A DNA stretch of 5,348 nt from Hyphomicrobiaceae bacterium (GTDB lineage Bacteria; Pseudomonadota; Alphaproteobacteria; Rhizobiales; HXMU1428-3). Position numbers and translations under genes: made by a program. How positions within the stretch are numbered: position 1 is the stretch's first letter; each line of letters starts with the position of its first letter. Below, piece by piece: positions 1 through 4,529 of the stretch. The notes under the pieces were generated by a model. The model searched no databases, had not been told where the DNA came from, and saw nothing but the letters and a program-made list of their open reading frames with translations. Where the stretch lies: positions 1-5,348 of the forward strand of contig JANQQH010000109.1 of NCBI GenBank assembly GCA_028285025.1. Direction: 5' to 3'.

Positions 1-543
1 TAAATCAACCGTTACGCCCTGGCTGGAGCTTTCATAGGAGACAAGATCAAGCCCTTCCCCGCCATCAAGAATGTCAGCTCCTTGGCCGCCATCCAGGATG
101 TCATCACCCATATTGCCTTGCAAGGTATCGATGCCATCATTGCCAAAGAATATATTTTGTTGATCATTGCCTGTTAGCGTGTCGTTAAAATTTGTGCCGA
201 TGATGCCTTCTATGCCTTCAATCGCATCGCCTTGCGCATCGCCGCCTGAGGCTTGATTGGTTTGCAAATCAACATTCACCGCGCCTTGAGACGGGAAGTA
301 ATTGATGAAATCGACCCCTGAGCCGCCACTGATCACATCAGCGCCGGGACCTCCTACTATCGTGTCATCTCCTGGGCCACCTGATAGGGTATCATCGCCT
401 TGGCCGCCGGTCAGGGTGTCATCACCCACGCCGCCCTCCAGTTTATCATCACCTCCTTGGCCATCAATATTGTCATCGCCAGCCTGGCCTTCTACAACTT
501 CATCGGTTTCATCACCCACATATACATCATCATCTTCTGCCAT
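1..543 (-). CDS. RTX calcium-binding protein, N-terminal 181 residues; continues off the left edge
   Basis: The frame is open from the ATG at 543 to the window edge, so the C-terminus and stop are not seen. After an acidic start (MAEDDDVYVGDETDE) it is almost entirely RTX. Block one (residues 19-81) has nonapeptides such as GGQGDDTLS and GGPGDDTIV. A non-repeat spacer (82-115) follows, then block two (116-170) with GNMGDDILD and GGQGADILD. Such repeats fold as a calcium-filled beta-roll, and RTX proteins normally leave the cell through a type I secretion system, whose signal would be at the unseen C-terminus. No catalytic domain is visible, so no specific function can be given. The upstream RTX gene ends only 12 bp before this ATG in the same frame, and no Shine-Dalgarno motif is visible before it. 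It may therefore be the severed 3' part of that gene, or be translated by re-initiation. RTX identity is certain; the start and independent gene status are not. Confidence 0.8.
   Translation of the reverse strand, partial: MAEDDDVYVGDETDEVVEGQAGDDNIDGQGGDDKLEGGVGDDTLTGGQGDDTLSGGPGDDTIVGGPGADVISGGSGVDFINYFPSQGAVNVDLQTNQASGGDAQGDAIEGIEGIIGTNFNDTLTGNDQQNIFFGNDGIDTLQGNMGDDILDGGQGADILDGGEGLDLVSYESSSQGVTVDL
34..198 (-). repeat. RTX nonapeptide block, second array of the left-edge protein
   Basis: This encodes residues 116-170 of the left-edge reading frame: about six tandem nonapeptides. The first three are degenerate (GTNFNDTLT, GNDQQNIFF, GNDGIDTLQ) and the later ones are closer to the GGxGxDxUx consensus. 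It is a protein-level repeat that binds calcium in this family. Confidence 0.85.
301..489 (-). repeat. RTX nonapeptide block, first array of the left-edge protein
   Basis: This encodes residues 19-81: seven consecutive nonapeptides without interruption, from GQAGDDNID through GGSGVDFIN. The middle copies are near-perfect GGxGxDxUx. On the plus strand the block reads as a run of similar units rich in GCC and ATC triplets, which produces a spurious proline/serine-rich frame on the opposite strand. Confidence 0.9.
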
Positions 544-555
544 TGTGACAATGGG

Positions 556-2250
556 TCAACCGTTTTCTGGATCTATATTTGGAGCATTGTCTTGTTGAGG
601 GCCTAATGTTTCATCTAGATTGCCGTCATTTGTTAGATAGGAAATCAGATTATTCTGCGCTGTCACATTGGCTGCATCTACCGTTGATGTAAAATCAATC
701 CTTTCTGCGGCCACTTCGATTGGGCCTTCTAGAACAATCCCGAAATCTCCTTCTTGGAAATCGGCTAAGGTAATTTTTATTTTAGGCTCTATAAAGGTGT
801 GAAAAATATTTGCTCCTATTTGTGTTGAGCCACCAAAAGGGGGAAGTGCTTTTTGATTTTCGTAAACAAAAATTTCAAGATCAGCCCCATTCATTTCATA
901 AACAATGGCAAAGGGATCAAGATTATATTTAGCAAGAACATCATCCCCTGGTGTAACAAATTCCCCGCTTAGTATTGCAACTGTGTCCAGGAACGTTGAT
1001 GAGAACCAATATTCTACATTACCATTTTGGTTTTGATCATAGATCATTGCCGGATTGATTACAGATTCGCCGTTTACATCTAAGATATCAATGTAACTGG
1101 CAACCCCTCCAAGTAAGGGAATTAATCGATCTTGCCCCTCAACCATTTGGCCGCCAAAAAGGCTTGCTCGTATAAACAATCGATCTTGAATATCTCCTGC
1201 AACAATAACTTTCTCGCCTTCATCAACAATGATTTTATCTGCCCCTAGCCCCCCTAAAATTAGGTCATTACCTTTGCCGGTGTCGATGGTATCGTCTCCT
1301 TGGTCTCCATCGATTAGGTCGTCTCCGTGCCCGGCAAAAACAAAATCATCGCCCAGCCCTGCCTGAATGACATCTTTTCCAGAAGTTCCGTTAATGGCAT
1401 TGTTTAGAAACTGATTGAGGTTATATGTGTCATCAAATAGTGTCCCTACAATGTAGGTGGTGCTTTTTGATCCTGGTGTGAATAGGTCATCACCGATTGA
1501 GATTGAAAATTCGTACTCAGCCGTTTGGTAAAAATCTTCAAAAAATTGATCCGTTGCACTGCTTAATTCGTTGGCAGTTGCGTTAGCATCAAAAATTCCG
1601 CTTATACCAAAATTATCGATAAAATTGGTTACGACATCTAATGTATTATTGGCCAAAGGAATAGAAGCAGAGGCGGCGGAAATTAAATCGTAGGTGCCAG
1701 CAAGAGGTTTAAACTGATTAACTGTTTGATCGGTTAGCAGCCACTCTTTGTAGTAGGAATCAATACCTAGGAAAGGAAAAAGCAACGTTCCTGACCATGG
1801 GGTATAATTTTCTTGGAATATTTCGTTAAAAATTGCTCCGGCTATGGGGGCTGCATCAATTAAACCTAATCGCTCGATCGTTGGGGTTTGGCCTAACAAT
1901 ATATCGTTAATAAAATTGCGCGCGATTATGTTAGAGGCTTGGTTTAATACATCATCTGAAAGGGTTAAGCCGTAGCGTTGCTCATATTGGGTACGGGTAT
2001 ATTCTCTGATAAAGTGAGCTGAAAAGCCTTCACCGCTATTGACTTGTCCAGCACCGCTGATCCAGGTCCAGACATTTTCTTCCAAACCACCAACCGGCCT
2101 ATCAAAAACCGTTCCTTCTTGGGTTAAAATATCATGGATGAGATCATAAACAGGGCGATATTTGCCTTTTTGAAAATCCGATAGTTGATTGACCTGATCA
2201 AAAGCTTGTGAAATTAGATCCAACTCATCTTGAGTAAACGAATATACCAT
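556..2250 (-). CDS. RTX-containing protein of unknown function, likely type I secreted
   Basis: The product is 564 residues from the ATG at 2250. A GTG two codons upstream (2256) is less likely, because the only ribosome-binding motif (GGAA, 2258-2261) sits 7 nt before the ATG but 1 nt before the GTG. There is no N-terminal signal peptide, as is usual for type I secretion. Numbering from the GTG, residues 1-285 have no domain I recognise; GFSAHFIREYTRTQYEQRYG (77-96) is a distinctive stretch. Residues 289-345 are RTX nonapeptides (AGLGDDFVF, AGHGDDLID, GDQGDDTID). Residues 346-510 contain IQDRLFIRASLFGG and end in ITLADFQEGDFGIVL, a beta-rich pattern that I know follows RTX blocks in other proteins. 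The tail (511-566) is polar and low in complexity. It ends in TGA, the only TGA stop among the complete genes here, and the RTX frame resumes in phase after it. It may therefore be the front of a longer, interrupted RTX protein. No enzymatic motif was recognised. Confidence 0.85.
   Translation of the reverse strand: MVYSFTQDELDLISQAFDQVNQLSDFQKGKYRPVYDLIHDILTQEGTVFDRPVGGLEENVWTWISGAGQVNSGEGFSAHFIREYTRTQYEQRYGLTLSDDVLNQASNIIARNFINDILLGQTPTIERLGLIDAAPIAGAIFNEIFQENYTPWSGTLLFPFLGIDSYYKEWLLTDQTVNQFKPLAGTYDLISAASASIPLANNTLDVVTNFIDNFGISGIFDANATANELSSATDQFFEDFYQTAEYEFSISIGDDLFTPGSKSTTYIVGTLFDDTYNLNQFLNNAINGTSGKDVIQAGLGDDFVFAGHGDDLIDGDQGDDTIDTGKGNDLILGGLGADKIIVDEGEKVIVAGDIQDRLFIRASLFGGQMVEGQDRLIPLLGGVASYIDILDVNGESVINPAMIYDQNQNGNVEYWFSSTFLDTVAILSGEFVTPGDDVLAKYNLDPFAIVYEMNGADLEIFVYENQKALPPFGGSTQIGANIFHTFIEPKIKITLADFQEGDFGIVLEGPIEVAAERIDFTSTVDAANVTAQNNLISYLTNDGNLDETLGPQQDNAPNIDPENG
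1222..1392 (-). repeat. Central RTX nonapeptide block of the 564-residue protein
   Basis: This encodes residues 289-345 (numbered from the GTG at 2256): about six units, including AGLGDDFVF, AGHGDDLID, GDQGDDTID, TGKGNDLIL and GGLGADKII. They match the GGxGxDxUx calcium-binding pattern with the first position degenerate. Confidence 0.85.
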
Positions 2251-2257
2251 ATACACT

Positions 2258-2261
2258 TTCC
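2258..2261 (-). promoter_or_regulatory. Ribosome binding site choosing the ATG at 2250
   Basis: GGAA on the minus strand lies 7 nt before the ATG at 2250. The GTG at 2256 would leave only 1 nt, so the ATG is the better start for the RTX gene. The motif is short, so the choice is probable rather than certain. Confidence 0.5.
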
Positions 2262-2373
2262 ACTTAACTCTGTTTGGTCGCCATTATCCTTCTGGACAGA
2301 CCTGGTTGTAAGGAGGCCATCGCTCTCCTTCTATATTTTTGCATGTTTTATATTGCAGCTTATGGACGCTGCT

Positions 2374-2402
2374 TATGCTTGAAAAACTGAGCTTTAAGCA
2401 TA
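2374..2402. repeat. Inverted repeat upstream of the RTX gene
   Basis: The arms are TATGCTTGAA (2374-2383) and TTTAAGCATA (2393-2402) around a 9-nt centre. The outer 7 bp (TATGCTT/AAGCATA) are perfect and one inner pair is G-T. It lies about 125 bp upstream of the RTX start. It could be an operator for a dimeric regulator or a leader hairpin. There is no T-run, so it is not a typical terminator. A smaller repeat (GCAGC/GCTGC, 2355-2372) abuts it. Confidence 0.45.
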
Positions 2403-2476
2403 CCTAGACTTGGTTTTAACTGAACGAATTTGCAACTAAAAGGGGAATATTTTTTATGTATCATTCGAAATATTTA

Positions 2477-2595
2477 TGACAATTTATTCAATTTTTAACA
2501 ATTACTACAAATATTTAATTGAAAATAAATTGTACTCTATTGGTATTGTTTAAGTTTTTTTATTTTTGACAATTCTTCTCTTATGCAATTTTTAA
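2477..2595. repeat. Bipartite direct repeat in the AT-rich gap
   Basis: TGACAATT followed by CAATTTTTAA occurs twice: at 2477-2484 with 2489-2498, and at 2567-2574 with 2586-2595. The two copies start 90 bp apart. The inner spacing differs (4 and 11 nt), a 7-nt difference. It could be a decayed duplication or paired protein-binding sites. In DNA this AT-rich, part of the match may be chance. Confidence 0.35.
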
Positions 2596-2649
2596 TTGTG
2601 TTCACAAAAACTATTTTCTTTCATATGCTCTTAAATTTTGTGGAATAAC

Positions 2650-2658
2650 TGTGGATAA
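2650..2658 (-). promoter_or_regulatory. Consensus DnaA box
   Basis: TTATCCACA on the minus strand (TGTGGATAA on plus) matches the classical high-affinity DnaA box exactly. Eleven base pairs away, TGTGGAATAA (2639-2648) is the same motif with one extra A, so the two form a near-tandem pair about one helical turn apart. The site lies just past the stop of the small basic-protein gene, in the AT-rich gap. A single 9-mer can occur by chance, and binding is not shown. Confidence 0.5.
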
Positions 2659-2693
2659 GCATTTTATAGCTTCACGTTATTTGGGGCTTTAAA

Positions 2694-3038
2694 TTATTTT
2701 TTTAGCAGGTTTGTTTGCTCAGCTTTTAAGGCGGTTAGCAAGCCTATATGCTTCGTTAAATTATATGACCAGTGGCTGGATTTTGCTTTTCTGCGTTCGA
2801 CTTGCAAAGCTCTTTGAATTTTATCTATGATTTTATGAGTGCCCGTTTGGGTATCGTCTTTTATCTGTGAGGGCCAAATGGCTATCAGACGAGGTAAGTC
2901 TTTTTGCCGATCATAGGTGAGGGCATTGAATGGGATGGTTTGATCCCTATTTTTACCTCCTATATCTTTAACAACTGCTTTCTTTTTTTTCTTCTTATTT
3001 TTTCTAACTCTGATTGAGTTGATATTTGCTTTTATCAT
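2694..3038 (-). CDS. Small basic protein of unknown function
   Basis: The product is 114 residues from the ATG at 3038, chosen because GAGAGG (3045-3050) lies 6 nt upstream. The alternative GTG at 3044 touches that motif directly. The N-terminus is very basic, with six consecutive lysines (residues 17-22 numbered from the GTG) and almost no hydrophobic content, suggesting nucleic-acid contact or a disordered tail. The rest looks like a folded helical domain: IPFNALTYDRQKDLPRLIAI (37-56), then a charged helical stretch with ALQVERRKAKSSHWSYNL and an Ala/Leu/Lys-rich end. I see no signal peptide, membrane segment or catalytic motif, and I cannot name the family. The Arg/Lys helix followed by HWSYNLTKH looks like a conserved motif rather than random frame. 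It is divergent from the DnaA-like/DUF6456 operon over about 80 bp, which suggests shared regulation or function. The A8 run in the lysine codons (2983-2990) could be prone to slippage. Confidence 0.7.
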   Translation of the reverse strand: MIKANINSIRVRKNKKKKKKAVVKDIGGKNRDQTIPFNALTYDRQKDLPRLIAIWPSQIKDDTQTGTHKIIDKIQRALQVERRKAKSSHWSYNLTKHIGLLTALKAEQTNLLKK

Positions 3039-3044
3039 TATCAC

Positions 3045-3050
3045 CCTCTC
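3045..3050 (-). promoter_or_regulatory. Ribosome binding site choosing the ATG at 3038
   Basis: GAGAGG on the minus strand lies 6 nt before the ATG at 3038, a standard spacing. It leaves no spacer before the GTG at 3044, so the ATG is preferred for the small basic protein. Confidence 0.6.
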
Positions 3051-3059
3051 GTTTTTACA

Positions 3060-3081
3060 GGCTCGTTTGATATTTTGAGCC
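3060..3081. repeat. Inverted repeat in the divergent promoter region
   Basis: GGCTC (3060-3064) and GAGCC (3077-3081) flank a 12-nt AT-rich centre, midway between two divergent genes. The position suits an operator that controls both directions. The arms are only 5 bp, so this is tentative. TATAGA at 3085-3090 is a possible -10 for the plus-strand operon, but no good -35 is visible. Confidence 0.3.
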
Positions 3082-3118
3082 CGTTATAGAGAGGGGGGAT
3101 AGATTTTTTTGATTAGCA

Positions 3119-3619
3119 ATGGTTCGGGAAAAGTATCATTTTGGTAACCAAATCTCACAAAGTTATCCCCGCTCGTCTATTTTACCATTACTATCGATGA
3201 ATCAGGAATATATACCTATATTATGTGGAGACCGTATGCTTCGTTCAACTACAGTTGTCTATCCACCTCTTAGAAAGGGTTGGCTCAAAGCGAATGGATA
3301 TTTTACTGATCAATCGAAAATTGAACTGATTTCTATTCTGGTTTCAGATGTTTTTCATGTGCCTGTTTATGTGTTGTTTCTTGCCCAAAGAGGAAAAGCA
3401 AAGCATGCTTTGGCGCGGCAAGTGGCGATGTATTTGCTGCATATCTGTTTGGGAAAAACTTTTTCAGATATTGGGCGTATTTTTGATCGTGACCGCACCA
3501 CTGTCTCTCATGCTTGTCAGTTAATTGAAGACAGACGTGAAAATTTTAATATGGATTGGACACTTAGTTTATTGGAGCAATCTGTAAGCGCTTTACTTAT
3601 ACAAATGAGGGAAGATTAG
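3119..3619 (+). CDS. Stand-alone DnaA domain IV (helix-turn-helix) protein
   Basis: The product is 166 residues. Residues 66-150 align with the C-terminal DNA-binding domain of DnaA: a lead-in helix (KIELISILVSDVF), a basic loop (RGKAKHALARQ, 91-101), the helix AMYLLHICLGKTFSDIGRIF, then the recognition signature RDRTTVSHA (124-132). In DnaA this signature is RDHTTVLHA and its His contacts box bases; here it is Arg126. The GG before the signature is shortened by one residue, and Gly92 sits where E. coli DnaA has the minor-groove Arg399. DnaA domains I-III, including the AAA+ ATPase, are absent, so this is not an initiator. It is probably a DNA-binding regulator with altered specificity. Residues 1-60 match nothing I know. 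An in-frame stop at 3110-3112 makes the ATG at 3119 the first possible start, but the purine-rich GAGGGGGGA (3091-3099) is 19 nt away. Met40 (3236) has GGAG 5 nt upstream and would still keep the whole DNA-binding domain. Confidence 0.88.
   Translation: MVREKYHFGNQISQSYPRSSILPLLSMNQEYIPILCGDRMLRSTTVVYPPLRKGWLKANGYFTDQSKIELISILVSDVFHVPVYVLFLAQRGKAKHALARQVAMYLLHICLGKTFSDIGRIFDRDRTTVSHACQLIEDRRENFNMDWTLSLLEQSVSALLIQMRED
3607..3612 (+). promoter_or_regulatory. Ribosome binding site for the DUF6456 gene
   Basis: GAGGGA lies inside the last codons of the DnaA-like gene, 7 nt before the ATG at 3620. With stop and start directly adjacent, it supports translation of both genes from one transcript, with coupling. 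Confidence 0.7.
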
Positions 3620-4480
3620 ATGGGTCAAAAAGCCATGCCACCACTTGCCCCAATTAAGGCTGAAAAACTGGTAAGCAAACTTTCACAAAATAAATATTTC
3701 ATTGGTCGCTGTGGGGATTTAAACCTTAATGATGAATGGCTATTATTTTGCAAAAGCAAGACCGCGCGCTCAAGGCCCGTTGGTAAAATCGCGCTTGAGC
3801 TTATGCGGGACCTTATAAGTTCTGGGGTGCTTAAAGTTGTGCAAGACAAGGCCGAGCTGACAAAAGCTGGTCGCTCTTTTGTCAAGCGAGCTTTGGTTAC
3901 CCATGACAACTGCCTTGGACAACATCAAACCCGCATTCATCAAACGGTTCATATTGATGGTATGTCCCAAGATTTACTTATTAATGCGGCTGAAAGCCCT
4001 TTAGCCTGGCTGGCCACACGCAAGGACCGCCAGGGGAAACCGATGATCGCATCCCATCAATTTACTGCTGGAGAGCGATTGCGGGCAGATTTTGAACAAG
4101 CCCATTTGTCATCTTGTGCCACCAGCAATTGGGATCGGATGGCTCAAATGCACAACAAACGAAAAGATGGCGCAGGGGCAAACTTAAGTGTTTCTGAAGT
4201 GGCGTGGGATGCCAAACAAAGGGTTCGCCGCGCGCTTGAAATGGTTGGCCCTGATTTTTCAGGCATATTGATTGATGTGTGTTGCGAGCAACGCGGGATA
4301 GAAGCGATTGAAAAGCAATATGGTTTGCCCAAGCGGTCTGGAAAGGTTGTTTTGCGTATGGCGCTTAATCAGCTTGCACGGCATTATGGTTTGTTATCAG
4401 ACGATCAAGTGAGCCGGTCTATTGACAGCCGCATCTCTCATTGGGGGGCGTCCGATTACCGCCCGGTTATTGAAAGCTAA
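3620..4480 (+). CDS. DUF6456 domain protein with winged-helix-like N-terminus
   Basis: The product is 286 residues. The C-terminal part (about 121-258) matches my memory of the alphaproteobacterial DUF6456 family: AESPLAWLATRKDRQGKPMI (124-143), FTAGERLRADF (148-158), SNWD (169-172), KQRVRRALEMVGPDFSGILI (199-218), DVCCEQRGIEAIEK (219-232) and a closing LARHYGL (252-258). Residues 53-90 (from PVGKIALELMRDLISSGVLK to TKAGRSFVKR) read like a winged helix, the sort of fold used by DNA-binding regulators. No enzymatic motif, membrane segment or signal peptide is visible, so a cytoplasmic, probably DNA-associated role is inferred. The ATG follows the TAG of the DnaA-like gene without a gap and has its own GAGGGA, so the two form a tight operon and are probably made together. 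Residues 173-190 (low complexity, Gly/Ala/Lys) look like a linker inside the domain. The biological role of this family is not known to me. Confidence 0.88.
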   Translation: MGQKAMPPLAPIKAEKLVSKLSQNKYFIGRCGDLNLNDEWLLFCKSKTARSRPVGKIALELMRDLISSGVLKVVQDKAELTKAGRSFVKRALVTHDNCLGQHQTRIHQTVHIDGMSQDLLINAAESPLAWLATRKDRQGKPMIASHQFTAGERLRADFEQAHLSSCATSNWDRMAQMHNKRKDGAGANLSVSEVAWDAKQRVRRALEMVGPDFSGILIDVCCEQRGIEAIEKQYGLPKRSGKVVLRMALNQLARHYGLLSDDQVSRSIDSRISHWGASDYRPVIES

Positions 4481-4529
4481 ATCACATTACAGCCAGTGAA
4501 CCATGATTATAAGGGGCTTTATTGCTATT
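4481..4529. other. Short convergent intergenic spacer
   Basis: Only 49 bp separate the stop of the DUF6456 gene (plus) from the stop of the RND permease gene (minus). I see no strong GC-rich hairpin followed by a T-run in either direction, so transcripts may overlap here or stop by another mechanism. Confidence 0.4.

Larger units (their letters stand above)
2251..2693. other. AT-rich intergenic region without a gene
   Basis: No credible coding frame lies between the start of the RTX gene and the stop of the small basic-protein gene. The half near the RTX gene is less AT-rich and carries two adjacent inverted repeats (2355-2372 with arms GCAGC/GCTGC, and 2374-2402). The far half is extremely AT-rich, with a bipartite direct repeat and a DnaA box. 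An upstream promoter for the RTX gene must lie here or further right. On the minus strand TATGCT (within 2397-2402) and TATAAA (within 2348-2353) could be -10 elements, but neither has a convincing -35 partner. No clear terminator hairpin with a T-run follows the gene ending at 2694. Confidence 0.6.

Noticed and set aside
556..558. TGA recoded as tryptophan (alternative genetic code)
   Set aside because: Tryptophan is encoded by TGG in the genes checked and no other in-frame TGA is bridged. One interrupted frame is better explained by a nonsense change or two genes.
302..598. Plus-strand proline/serine-rich frame opposite the RTX repeats
   Set aside because: It is the antisense shadow of the GGxGxDxUx codons. 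Its low-complexity Pro/Ser repeats mirror the nonapeptide units and it has no domain or convincing ribosome binding site.
2403..2693. Full chromosomal or plasmid replication origin
   Set aside because: There is only one exact DnaA box plus degenerate ones, and no iterons, partition genes or usual origin neighbours. The DnaA-like gene nearby lacks the ATPase domain and is not an initiator.
2694..3619. Divergent small genes as a toxin-antitoxin pair
   Set aside because: The plus-strand product is clearly DnaA domain IV and the genes are divergent rather than co-transcribed. Neither shows a toxin fold or motif.
3625..3970. Two minus-strand frames inside the DUF6456 gene
   Set aside because: They lie fully within a recognisable plus-strand domain protein and show no protein-like features of their own.
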